The notes under the pieces: generated by a model | Databases searched by the model: none | The model's input: only the letters and a program-made list of their open reading frames with translations | What the model was told of the DNA's origin: nothing | Position numbers and translations under genes: made by a program | NCBI RefSeq assembly: GCF_000224065.1 | Contig: NZ_AFWT01000001.1 | Location: 235,503 to 299,502 of the forward strand | Direction: 5' to 3' | DNA length: 64,000 nt | From: Thiorhodococcus drewsii AZ1 | GTDB taxonomy: Bacteria; Pseudomonadota; Gammaproteobacteria; Chromatiales; Chromatiaceae | In this document: piece by piece, positions 47,692-56,211 of the stretch | Layout of the letters: each line of letters starts with the position of its first letter | How positions within the stretch are numbered: the first letter of the stretch is position 1

Positions 47692-48453
47692 ATGAAAATG
47701 AATACAATGCTCGATGTCAAAAGATATTCTATTTTCATTGTCGCTGCCAGCTTGTATGTCTTAGTGCTGCCTGCACTTCTATCGTATCCTGTCACTTCTG
47801 TTGCAGCTCCGACAGTAAGGGAGTTCAGCCGGCTGGCTCATTTGGATGTGCCGAATGGTACTCGGCTGGAGGAAACTATCGTTCCAGATATCTACGCCTT
47901 TCGTTTTCGAAGCAATGTGCATCATAAATGCGCCCAGTACCTTTCAGGTGATTATCAGTTCATCGCGAATCAGGGAGGTAAGGGATGGAGATACTTGAAG
48001 ACACGTTCGCCTGTCTCGCAAGCTGATGCAGCGACTATCGGAAAACGGATCGCCTCGGCAGCGCGTCCTCTTACCATTAAGATGGGGCCTGCAGGAAAGA
48101 GGGATGCATTCATTTTGATTAGCGGTGTGGATTGCGGTTTTTGCCGGAATCTGGAGAGGCAGCTCCACCAAGAAGATATCGCTTATCGTGTAGTACCAGT
48201 CATGCTATCGGATGAGAATCGCGATCTGGTTGAAGCTGTATGGTCTGCGGTTGATCCAAGCGTGGCTTGGTCGACGATCATGTCAGGTAAGGAAGCCAAT
48301 TTTCCCAAATCGATGGAACACCGAAGATACCCATGGGAGGCATTCCATGATATGAACTGCATGATGGGCGGTGGGGCTCCGATAGCCATATTTCCTAACG
48401 GTGACATGGTTTTCGGCAAAGGGATTTTGCCGCGTATCGCGCATCAAAGGTAG
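47692..48453 (+). CDS. Exported thioredoxin-fold protein, DsbC/DsbG-like
   Basis: A 253-residue protein with a signal peptide (about residues 1-39, ending VAA-PTVREF). The C-terminal half has a thioredoxin-like fold with active-site Cys148-Gly-Phe-Cys151 (FILISGVDCGFCRNLERQLH) and a cis-Pro-type GGGAPIAIFPNGDMVFG near the end, as in DsbC. It would work in the periplasm as a disulfide isomerase or reductase, with a divergent N-terminal domain. A+T content is higher than the core genome, suggesting transfer. Start ATG 47692 has an aaagg box; longer frames upstream are not supported. Confidence 0.75.
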   Translation: MKMNTMLDVKRYSIFIVAASLYVLVLPALLSYPVTSVAAPTVREFSRLAHLDVPNGTRLEETIVPDIYAFRFRSNVHHKCAQYLSGDYQFIANQGGKGWRYLKTRSPVSQADAATIGKRIASAARPLTIKMGPAGKRDAFILISGVDCGFCRNLERQLHQEDIAYRVVPVMLSDENRDLVEAVWSAVDPSVAWSTIMSGKEANFPKSMEHRRYPWEAFHDMNCMMGGGAPIAIFPNGDMVFGKGILPRIAHQR

Positions 48454-48585
48454 ACGTGAGCGAGTCGGTCTGGCCATTGGGTCCAGCCGGCTCGATATCG
48501 GATCGAAGACGATCTTGTGTTGAATGAGGATGAACCCATCAATCCCAGGGCGTTGAAGGTCACGAAGGGTGCTCACGCGTAACAG

Positions 48586-49690
48586 TGTTACGTCCCGTGT
48601 GATTATCTGCCTCGACGGAGCTATCCTTTGTTCCGAGCCCGCGAGGTGCTAGAGCACGTGGTCCACAAAGCCAGCGCTCGCGGAACAGCCCACAGCCCGG
48701 GAGCCTGATTGCCGATGGAAATCCGCCTGCACAAGAATGCCCGCACCACCCCAGCGATTCGTCGCGATTTGCAAGCATCCACGTTGCCGAACAAGGTCCT
48801 CGCCGCCCAGTACAACCTCTCGGTGCAGACGGTGAGAAAGTGGCGGCGACGCACGGTGGTCGAAGATGCTTCGCACCGCCCACACCGGCTCTCAACGACG
48901 CTCTCGCCCGAGCAGGAAGTCCTCGTGGTGGCCCTGCGTGAAACGCTGTTGCTGCCGTTCGACGATCTGTTGGCGGTTACCCGCGAATTCATCCACCCCG
49001 AGGCCTCGCGTTCGGCACTCGATCGGTGCTTGCGGCGCCACGGGATCTCCAACCTCAAGTCCCTGATCCCGCAGGAGGCGGACACCGCGAAGCGTCCGGT
49101 GAAGACCTTCAAGGACTACGCCCTCGGCTTCGTCCATGTCGACGTCAAGTACCTGCCCCAGATGCTCGATGAAGACCGCCGAAAATACCTCTTCGCGGCG
49201 ATCGACCGTGCCACTCGCTGGGTCTACGTCGAGATCCTCGACGACAAGTCGGCGGCCTCGGCCAGTGGCTTTCTCGAGCGCCTGATCGCCAAGGCGCCGT
49301 TCACCCTCACCAAGATCCTCACCGACAACGGCAAAGAGTTCACCGACCGTTTCTGCGCCACGGGCGAGCGCTCGCCAACGGGGCAGCATCGCTTCGATCA
49401 GGTTTGCGCCCAGCACGCTATTGTGCATCGCCTAACCAAACCCAGAACTCCACAGACCAATGGCATGGTCGAGCGTTTCAATGGGCGCATCGCCGAGGTG
49501 CTGGCCACCACACGCTTCGACTCTTCACAGAGCCTGGAGCAAACCATCACCCGCTACGTCCAGGTCTACAACCAGCACATTCCGCAAAAAGCACTCGGGC
49601 ATATCGCTCCGATTCAAGCCCTCAAGGATTGGGCCGAGAAGCGCCCCGAATTATTCAAAAAGCGTGTATATAATCTTCGGGGACTTGACA
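48586..49690 (+). mobile_element. IS481-like insertion sequence
   Basis: About 1.1 kb. Imperfect terminal inverted repeats: the left end (48586-48606, tgttacgtcccgtgtgattat) and the complement of the right end (49670-49690) match at 15 of 21 positions and both start tgt. The single transposase gene fills most of it. I saw no target-site duplication, so it may be old or rearranged. Confidence 0.7.
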
Positions 49691-49728
49691 CAAGAAATGT
49701 GTACGAAACTGGTTCGAGATATGGGTAA
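48715..49728 (+). CDS. IS481-family transposase
   Basis: A 337-residue DDE transposase with an N-terminal helix-turn-helix (MEIRLHKNARTTPAIRRDLQ, YNLSVQTVRKWRRR) and a retroviral-type integrase core: HVDVKYLPQM (first Asp), ILTDNGKEFTDRF (second Asp) and RLTKPRTPQTNGMVERFNGR (Glu). The frame reads past the right inverted repeat, so the last ~13 residues are host-derived; the native stop may have been lost. Start ATG 48715 is preceded by a TTG at 48709. Confidence 0.85.
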   Translation: MEIRLHKNARTTPAIRRDLQASTLPNKVLAAQYNLSVQTVRKWRRRTVVEDASHRPHRLSTTLSPEQEVLVVALRETLLLPFDDLLAVTREFIHPEASRSALDRCLRRHGISNLKSLIPQEADTAKRPVKTFKDYALGFVHVDVKYLPQMLDEDRRKYLFAAIDRATRWVYVEILDDKSAASASGFLERLIAKAPFTLTKILTDNGKEFTDRFCATGERSPTGQHRFDQVCAQHAIVHRLTKPRTPQTNGMVERFNGRIAEVLATTRFDSSQSLEQTITRYVQVYNQHIPQKALGHIAPIQALKDWAEKRPELFKKRVYNLRGLDTRNVYETGSRYG

Positions 49729-49855
49729 AGGGATGGGCTCAACATGGCGATGTCTTGATCTCGTCAACTGCACCAAGAGCACGGTGAGTAATGAGCGTAA
49801 CTCGCTGATTGTAAATGTTATATTTCCGCGCCTTCAAAGCCCTGCCCATCAATCC

Positions 49856-50659
49856 CTAATCAGAACGACCCTGGCTCTCCTCCGGATCAATCCATTCGGA
49901 TCCATTGAAGATCAATACGGTATCGAAATCGCAGATTAAATCGTGATACCCGTTACTGATATGAGGTAGAATACCAACCCTCCTGCACAAACCGAAAAAA
50001 GACTGAGTTTTCCCGTCAGGAAGCGGCAATTCACAACTGGAATAGTAGCCCCAACTCCAGTCCTTTTCGCAGGCGATACGTTCTTTATGGCCGTCGCCAT
50101 TGAGGTCGAAGGCTAAGATTTCGTATCGTTGATCATCTATGTAGCTATATACATGAGTCCTAATATCTTTAAGGGTCTTGGGTGATACTATCCTCTTGGT
50201 GACACTGATTTCATGGCCGTCGAACGCATAATAGAGCTTGTGATCGATTTCCTGTTCGACCAGGAGAAGACGTTTTCCATCTTGTTCCATCTCGGGGTTG
50301 GTGATCTCTGGCTTGGGATCTGCGACGATTATCTTGCCATCCTTGAGGGCGGCGATTCGATAGTAGTCTAGGCATCTCGATCCAGGACATTTGTTGTATA
50401 TCAGTAGCGCCTCCTGCTTTCCGTCGCCGTCGAAATCCTCGGTGAGATAGATGCGTCCTTGGATAGGACCACTGCGATACTCCCGTCCAGACTCGGTATC
50501 CTGGACGACAAGTATTTTCTTGTGGAAGTAGTTACTTTCATCCTTGATGTCGGTTTCAACCTCGGAATAGATGTGGTCGGCGAACAGTGCGGAGTTGTGA
50601 GCCATGAAGATAATCGGGGCGATTTTTGGCAGGATTCGCGATATCAGTCGCTGGGTCAT
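49856..50659 (-). CDS. Exported protein with FG-GAP-like calcium-binding motifs
   Basis: A 267-residue protein with a signal-like N-terminus (IAPIIFMAHNSALFA). Two DxDGDG-type loops (EDFDGDGKQEALLIY and FDLNGDGHKERIACE) resemble FG-GAP or VCBS repeats that bind calcium in surface proteins. Strong cysteine content (GSRCLDYY, IACEKD, SSCELP). A gagga box precedes the ATG. It is convergent with the IS481 element and lies downstream of the CHAT gene on the same strand. Function unknown. Confidence 0.6.
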   Translation of the reverse strand: MTQRLISRILPKIAPIIFMAHNSALFADHIYSEVETDIKDESNYFHKKILVVQDTESGREYRSGPIQGRIYLTEDFDGDGKQEALLIYNKCPGSRCLDYYRIAALKDGKIIVADPKPEITNPEMEQDGKRLLLVEQEIDHKLYYAFDGHEISVTKRIVSPKTLKDIRTHVYSYIDDQRYEILAFDLNGDGHKERIACEKDWSWGYYSSCELPLPDGKTQSFFGLCRRVGILPHISNGYHDLICDFDTVLIFNGSEWIDPEESQGRSD

Positions 50660-50807
50660 GCTTCGTGGTTCCTCAACCGTGTTGTCTTCATCGGTTCCTT
50701 TTCAATCGTCATCATGGCGATGATGGTTGCCGGTGATGTGTAAATCTCGATTGGACGGCCAAATGACTGGATCTCGTCGTTTAATCCTCGTCGTTGCTGG
50801 TTGCAGC

Positions 50808-53800
50808 TCAGAGCCAATCCCCCATTAGGATGAAGGGAGCCCAATAGTAGGGGTGACGATAATCGGCTTGCCTCGACGTCAGTCCGTCTTCCGATGGTCG
50901 CAAGCCGAGTGGCACGCGTTTCCGCACAGCGGCATGCACCAGCTTGCCGCTGGTGTCGATCAATTCCATTTGGGCACGACGCAGGGCTTCCGCCTTGTCG
51001 AGCCCCTGCTCCTGGCGCAGCGCATAGAAGCGCTGCATCAACCAGGCGGTTGAGGTATCGGCGACGGACCAGAGGCTGGCGATTACACCGTGCGCCCCTT
51101 GGCGTTGGATGATGTCAGCGAGACCCTCGATTTCGATTCCGTCGGCATCCGGCCCCCCAAGCGCGGTCTCGCAGGCGGAAAGGGTGAATAGATCGACATG
51201 GGTGAGATCGAGAGCGCTTCTGCGCAGCTCGCTCATGCTGAGGAGCTCGCCGGTACCAAGCAGCAGGGCAGACTCCAGCTCATTGCCCGGTTGGAGGTTG
51301 AAGTGACTGGCGATGTGCACGATGGCATAGTCGCCGGCGGCAGCTTGGCGTAAGGCCTTTTCGGTGAATGCCTCGTTCAAGTGCACCGTGCCGGGGAGCA
51401 GTCCTTGATCGTTCGGGTCGTCCTGGCGACGCACGATGCTCTCCAACTCCTCCTCGACCGCTGGGAGCGCCGCAAATGCCCCGTGAGGCCTACTGGTGCC
51501 CAGACCTGCGATCCGTCGCTCTCGTCGATCCGTGGCAGGTGGTGGCGGCGTTGAGATGGTCGTGTCACGGACTACCGCGAGTCGTTCGGCTAGCCATCCC
51601 TGTCCATCGTGCAGCGCAGCGAGGGGAAGATAGCGCAGACGCCCGTCGAGCTGGCTCATCAGTGTCTGGATACCTTGTTCGGACAGGGTCGCTTCGAGTG
51701 GGCCAAGAATCCGCTCGTAGACAGCTTTGGCGGGTGGTTTGGGGTCTGTACCCGGATCGCGCAGCGCCTGGACGAGCGCCGAGATCAGCTTGTCCAAAGT
51801 CGATGCGTCGAGCGTTGAGACCGCTGTGCTCCAGCCGGACGGCGTCGTCAGCAGGAGTCGCAGGTGATCGCGTAGGATCAGCGTCTGGAGCAGGGCGGTC
51901 GGGCGACCGCTGCGGCTCGTGAGTGAGGCGAGTCGATGCGCTTGGCCACCATGAATTTCGGCCATCTGAGCGTTGATTCTAGCCTGCTCTGTGGGTGTGA
52001 TCAGGGCTAAACGTGCTGGAAGCGCATCTAGGGCGGATCGGAGATCGGATTCGAGGGCCTGATGCTGTTTGGTCAGCACATTGATCGCAACCTGTTCTGT
52101 ATCTGAGCGGACCTGCTCCAAGATGCGCTTCAATGGGATCAGCTTCGCTTCGACCGCCCGCAGATCCGCGGTGGTCTGATCGACCGCTTGGCTCCAATCG
52201 GTTTCGACAGGATTGAGACTGGCTCGCGTGCGTCGCGGATCGGACGCTGGATCTTTCACGAGCAGGTAGTCGTAGAGTTCGACCTCCCTGAGCATCTCCA
52301 GGATCTGCTGTGCTTCGGCATAGCGTCCCTGCTGGATCAGTCGCTCGGCGGTATCTCGGTAGACGAAGCGTCGACTCGTCAGGAGACCCTCCTGCATTCG
52401 TTGGTCGAGCTTGCGATTCGTGGCGCGCATTTCCTGGAGGAGATTCACCGCCAGCTTGCCCGCGGCGATAGCTGCGCGGTTTTGATTCCGGGCTGCGTAG
52501 ACGTTGCTCACGGCTTGCCATAGGCGCCATGACAGCTCGGGCGTATCCAGCGTGGCGGTCAGGGTCAGGCCTTGGTTGAAATGCGCGAGTGCCTCCTCGG
52601 AGTCACCCTCTATCCAATGCACCAAGCCGAGATTGAGCCGGTCACTGGCCTCGGCTGCGCGGTCGCCGACCTCCCGGTCGATCGCAAGCGCCTGCTCCAG
52701 ATAGCCCTGGGCTTGGCGGTTGCGGTCCATGGCACGGTACAGGTTGCCGATGTTGGCTAGGCTCGTACCCTCTCCAGCGCGGTCTCCCATTTCTCGGTGG
52801 ATGGCGAGTGCCTCTTTGAATCGGCTCAGCGCGTCTTGATGACGGCCTTGGTGTTGGTCGATATTGCCAAGGTTGTTGAGACTGGCGGCTGCAGTGTCGC
52901 GATCGTCGATGCGCCGCTGGATGGCCAGTGCCTGTTGGAGATGATCGCGCGCCTCTTGTATCAGACCGAGATCGAATTTGACGGCGCCGATGTTGGTGAG
53001 TGTCTGACCCTCACCTCGAAGGCTGCGGAGTTTTCGATGAATGGCCAGCGCCGCTCGATAATGCTTTAGGGCATCCTGATAGCGGCAGCTGAGCTGGAAG
53101 ACCAGGCCCATCATGGCGAGTGTCGCACTCTCACCCGATGGTTTTCCGATTGAGTGGAAGATGGTGCGTGCTCGGCCAAGCTGCTCTAGCGCCACGTCGT
53201 AACGACCTTGGATCTGATTGAGGATGCCGAGGTGGTGGAAGCTCAGGGCCTCACCCCTGCGGTCTCCGATCTCGTGGCGAATGGTGAGCGCCTGTTGGAA
53301 ATGGCTCATTGCCCCCGGTATGTCATCAATCCGGGTCTCGACGATGCCAATGTTGTCGAGATCATTGGCTTCGGCGGCGCGCGAGCCGAGTCTGCGGTGG
53401 ATGGCGAGCGCCTGGCGGTGCAGAGTCAATGCCTGAGGGTAGCGTCCGAGTCGCAGATAGACGACTCCGATGTTCGTGAGCGTGTTTGCCTCGCTGTCCA
53501 GGTCTCCAGCCTCACGCAGCAGGGGGAGCGCCTGATCGTAGTGGTCCAGGGCGTCCTGGTAGCGGTCGAGCTTCTCCAGCACGATTCCGAGATTGGTGAG
53601 CACCTTCCCCGCCTCGCCGAGCGCATCGAGTCGCCGGTTGATGGCGAGCGCCTGTTGCAGATGGCTCAGTGCCTCAGGGTAGCGGTCGAGTGCTTGGTAC
53701 AGATTGCCCAGATTGCTGAGGTCCGCCGCCTGGCCCCACTCGTCGTGGATGCGGCGGCGAATTCCGAGCGCCTGCTCGTGGTGCTCGAGTGCCTGGGAAT

Positions 53801-54119
53801 ATTGGCCGAGGCTTTGCTCGACCAGGCCAAGATCAGACAAGAATGCCGCGATGGACCATTCATCCCCCCGCTGCCGCGCCAGCCCGAGCCCCTCCTCGAA
53901 GCAATCGCGCGCCTCGGGGTAGCGGTCGTGATTCAGGGCATCCATACCGCTGTCGAGCAAGAGCCCAATCCGTTGCCCTACCTCGTCCGTTTCAGGCGAG
54001 TCTGCGGCCGGGGCGTCGCCTAGCACACAGAGGGTCAGGCAGAGGCATACGGCCAGATAGATTCCCTGCGCCCTCACTCGATCCCAAGCAACACAAGCTG
54101 CGACAAAAATTCTCGGCAT
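50808..54119 (-). CDS. Exported TPR-CHAT protein (caspase-like protease)
   Basis: A 1103-residue protein. A signal peptide (residues about 1-38, ending APAA-DSPE) leads into more than a dozen tetratricopeptide repeats (about 45-600, each like YPEALSHLQQALAINRRL), a helical linker (600-780) and a C-terminal CHAT domain. The catalytic pair is His939 (VHIASHFN) and Cys983 (LFTLSACETALGG). CHAT domains are clan CD proteases related to caspases and separases; family examples work in death-like and defence pathways. Export to the periplasm is unusual for a protease with TPR sensors. I chose ATG 54119 since the signal peptide follows at once. It diverges from a lipoprotein gene. Confidence 0.85.
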   Translation of the reverse strand: MPRIFVAACVAWDRVRAQGIYLAVCLCLTLCVLGDAPAADSPETDEVGQRIGLLLDSGMDALNHDRYPEARDCFEEGLGLARQRGDEWSIAAFLSDLGLVEQSLGQYSQALEHHEQALGIRRRIHDEWGQAADLSNLGNLYQALDRYPEALSHLQQALAINRRLDALGEAGKVLTNLGIVLEKLDRYQDALDHYDQALPLLREAGDLDSEANTLTNIGVVYLRLGRYPQALTLHRQALAIHRRLGSRAAEANDLDNIGIVETRIDDIPGAMSHFQQALTIRHEIGDRRGEALSFHHLGILNQIQGRYDVALEQLGRARTIFHSIGKPSGESATLAMMGLVFQLSCRYQDALKHYRAALAIHRKLRSLRGEGQTLTNIGAVKFDLGLIQEARDHLQQALAIQRRIDDRDTAAASLNNLGNIDQHQGRHQDALSRFKEALAIHREMGDRAGEGTSLANIGNLYRAMDRNRQAQGYLEQALAIDREVGDRAAEASDRLNLGLVHWIEGDSEEALAHFNQGLTLTATLDTPELSWRLWQAVSNVYAARNQNRAAIAAGKLAVNLLQEMRATNRKLDQRMQEGLLTSRRFVYRDTAERLIQQGRYAEAQQILEMLREVELYDYLLVKDPASDPRRTRASLNPVETDWSQAVDQTTADLRAVEAKLIPLKRILEQVRSDTEQVAINVLTKQHQALESDLRSALDALPARLALITPTEQARINAQMAEIHGGQAHRLASLTSRSGRPTALLQTLILRDHLRLLLTTPSGWSTAVSTLDASTLDKLISALVQALRDPGTDPKPPAKAVYERILGPLEATLSEQGIQTLMSQLDGRLRYLPLAALHDGQGWLAERLAVVRDTTISTPPPPATDRRERRIAGLGTSRPHGAFAALPAVEEELESIVRRQDDPNDQGLLPGTVHLNEAFTEKALRQAAAGDYAIVHIASHFNLQPGNELESALLLGTGELLSMSELRRSALDLTHVDLFTLSACETALGGPDADGIEIEGLADIIQRQGAHGVIASLWSVADTSTAWLMQRFYALRQEQGLDKAEALRRAQMELIDTSGKLVHAAVRKRVPLGLRPSEDGLTSRQADYRHPYYWAPFILMGDWL

Positions 54120-54296
54120 GTCCGTCTCTTCTGGTTGTGGTCGTTTGGAAGTCTGGTCAGCGTATCGGACTCGGCACTCGTTCCGGATCGGTCCCGATCG
54201 AGTCCTTACGACTATTCTGCAGGCTACTCGTGACTCGGCGGGCAGACTTGGGCAGACCTTCAAGACATACGACTGATCAATTCAAGGGTAAGCATG

Positions 54297-54644
54297 ATGT
54301 CTCGAATCAAATATGGTGTCGTTTCGTTGCTGATGTGCGGCTTGACTGCCTGTAGCGATGGTCCAGCGGATACGGCCGAGCAATTTCTATTTGAGCTCTC
54401 CCATTGCAATTTCGAAAATGCAAAGAAATTGAGCACAGACCTGACGGGGCAGATGATCGACGTCATGAAAATGACAGGATTTCCTTGTGATCCAAATGCT
54501 GAGTTCGAGATTGTCGAAAAAAAAATCGACGGCTACCAGGCGGTCGTCTCTTTCAGGGAGGGTACCAATAAGGATTCGGAGCTCCAGGTCATTCATCTCG
54601 TGAAACACGATGGAGTATGGAAAGTCAACGAACAAAAACGCTAG
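54297..54644 (+). CDS. Small lipoprotein with DUF4878-like fold
   Basis: A 115-residue protein with a signal sequence and lipobox LTACS. The mature part (AEQFLFELSHCNFENAKKLS, EIVEKKIDGYQAVVSFREG, VIHLVKHDGVWKVNE) looks like the DUF4878/SnoaL-like lipoproteins. It opens the rightward gene series opposite the CHAT gene, and its last 28 bases overlap the next gene. Confidence 0.7.
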   Translation: MSRIKYGVVSLLMCGLTACSDGPADTAEQFLFELSHCNFENAKKLSTDLTGQMIDVMKMTGFPCDPNAEFEIVEKKIDGYQAVVSFREGTNKDSELQVIHLVKHDGVWKVNEQKR

Positions 54645-55234
54645 TTGTTGCGACGATACTGCTTTTCGCCTCTGTTCTCCTGCTTAGATGGTATCACCTG
54701 ACGACGAGACCTGTGGGCACGGTAGTCACATTCGATGTGAAAAGTGTTTCCGTCGGAGATCTCATTTTTCGGCGCGGCCGGGGATTGGCTTCCGATGTTG
54801 CAAGAAGATTCTCCCTGCAGGAGCAGCGTTTCTCGCATGTCGGCATCATCGTGGAGACCGAGGATGGTCTGGGAGTGGTTCACTCCATTGCCGATGATGC
54901 GAAAGGGTTCGACGGGGTGGTCGTAGAATCTATTTCGGGTTTTCTGGAGGATGCGCGTGATTGGTCGGCCTATCGACTCGCCGTGTCTCAGGAAGAGCGG
55001 AATGAAATTGGTAACGTGGCGTTGAGTATGGCGACGAAAGGTATTCGATTCGACAATGAGTATGACCTGTCGACGTCAGATCGACTCTATTGCACAGAGC
55101 TTGTCAGATCCGTCGTCAATAGCGCGTTGAGGGCAGAGTTCTTCACGGCAAAGACACACAGAATGGGACGGGATTTCGTCTCGATCAGTGATCTTTATGT
55201 CGATATGTCTGTGCAGGTTCTCAAAGTAAAGTGA
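54617..55234 (+). CDS. YiiX/YebB-type NlpC/P60-like hydrolase
   Basis: A 205-residue protein with one N-terminal membrane helix (VVATILLFASVLLL). Permuted papain-like signature: VGDLIFRRG, His74 in RFSHVGIIVE, VVHSIADD, and Cys159 in DRLYCTELV. This superfamily (NlpC/P60, DUF830) includes amidases, peptidases and acyltransferases acting on cell-wall peptides or lipids. The catalytic Cys and His are present, so it is likely active at the periplasmic face. It overlaps the preceding lipoprotein gene, pointing to coupling. Confidence 0.8.
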   Translation: MESQRTKTLVVATILLFASVLLLRWYHLTTRPVGTVVTFDVKSVSVGDLIFRRGRGLASDVARRFSLQEQRFSHVGIIVETEDGLGVVHSIADDAKGFDGVVVESISGFLEDARDWSAYRLAVSQEERNEIGNVALSMATKGIRFDNEYDLSTSDRLYCTELVRSVVNSALRAEFFTAKTHRMGRDFVSISDLYVDMSVQVLKVK

Positions 55235-55321
55235 TGATGTCCACCATGAGCGTCTTTCAAGATGCCTGGCTAACGTTATCTAATGTCACGATCTCTATAG
55301 ATATTGCCGTGGATTCAATTA

Positions 55322-55564
55322 ATGGCGCATGAAAGATGTGGAAACTGCGGAGGCAATGGCCGCTTTCGTTGCAGTAACTGTGGCGGACAAGGTCAAAGTA
55401 CTTGTTCTAATTGCGGAGGGCGCGGCCTGCAGGGTTATGGCGCCGATGCTACACTTTGCAGTACCTGTGGCGGCGGAGGAACGATCAGGTGCAGCTCCTG
55501 CGGAGGCAGCGGTGAAGTTAATTGTGGCACTTGTGGCGGTTCGGGAATGGTCTATGTTGGCTAA
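55322..55564 (+). CDS. Free-standing DnaJ-type cysteine-rich zinc-finger protein
   Basis: An 80-residue protein made almost only of six CxxCGGxG-type motifs (CGNCGGNG, CSNCGGQG, CSNCGGRG, CSTCGGGG, CSSCGGSG, CGTCGGSG), the repeat that binds two zinc ions in DnaJ. No J domain or substrate-binding domain is attached. It could be a zinc-binding thiol chaperone or a partner of another protein. The gene is short but the repeats are unlikely to arise by chance. Confidence 0.7.
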   Translation: MAHERCGNCGGNGRFRCSNCGGQGQSTCSNCGGRGLQGYGADATLCSTCGGGGTIRCSSCGGSGEVNCGTCGGSGMVYVG

Positions 55565-55628
55565 ATCAGTACTGATTCAAAGGTCAAGGTTGCTGTCATA
55601 ACCTGTTTTTAGGTGTTGCAATAAGGTA

Positions 55629-55780
55629 GGGAAACGCTGATTTATGGCGTTTCCCGTTCGGGCCAAGGATGGCCCGACATTTCCAGGCACGTAAGTGCTT
55701 GAAAATGGAGCGAACCGGAAACCGCATTTTCGGCCCACGAGCTGATTGAATGCCAGGAAGGCATTTAATCAGCATTTCCC
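55629..55780. mobile_element. MITE-like element with TA target duplication
   Basis: A 152-base element with ends gggaaacgctgattta (left) and ttaatcagcatttccc (right), which match as inverted repeats at 14 of 16 positions. A TA dinucleotide lies on each side, as expected for IS630/Tc1-mariner-type transposition. It has internal hairpins (for example cgggcc/ggcccg and ctgattgaatgcc with ggcatttaatcag) and no coding frame. Confidence 0.6.
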
Positions 55781-55854
55781 TAGAGGTCGGATTACTATCA
55801 GCTATATGCGAAATTAAACAAAATTATTCCAAACTCTGAACGGAGATGATTCTT

Positions 55855-56124
55855 ATGGCTGGTTCTGACCAATTATTCGCTGCTATTTTTGCTTCGGTTG
55901 GCGCTTTGCTATTCGTGATAGGGTATTTCGGAGACCACTGGGTCGATAGACGTCAGTTTTATCGAAGAAACGACAACGGAGTAGAAGAATTCAAGAGTTA
56001 TGGCTCGGCCGTGGCGACAAGCTATATCGAAGGAATCGTTGGCTTCTTATCCAAAATTATAAAAATAATCGGGGGGATGCTCTTTGTCTTGGGGACGTTG
56101 GGTTTGGTGTCCCCTTATTTGTAG
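55855..56124 (+). CDS. Small two-helix membrane protein
   Basis: An 89-residue protein with two hydrophobic helices (LFAAIFASVGALLFVIGYFG and IIKIIGGMLFVLGTLGLV) separated by a charged segment. A ggag box lies nine bases before ATG 55855; the earlier ATG at 55846 is too close to it. No family recognised. Higher A+T than the core genome. Confidence 0.55.
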   Translation: MAGSDQLFAAIFASVGALLFVIGYFGDHWVDRRQFYRRNDNGVEEFKSYGSAVATSYIEGIVGFLSKIIKIIGGMLFVLGTLGLVSPYL

Positions 56125-56211
56125 AAAAGAACAGCAGTTGGGATAGGGCTGGCGTCACGATACTGTGCTATGCCCAATTGACACGCTTAATGAATATGTG
56201 AGACGAAGACT

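Noticed and set aside
47432..47695. 87-codon frame ending in a hydrophobic run
   Set aside because: No ribosome binding site, no family resemblance, and it runs into the start of a supported gene in another frame.
55629..55780. Hairpins as a simple terminator of the zinc-finger gene
   Set aside because: The terminal inverted repeats and flanking TA fit a mobile element better, and there is no T-run.
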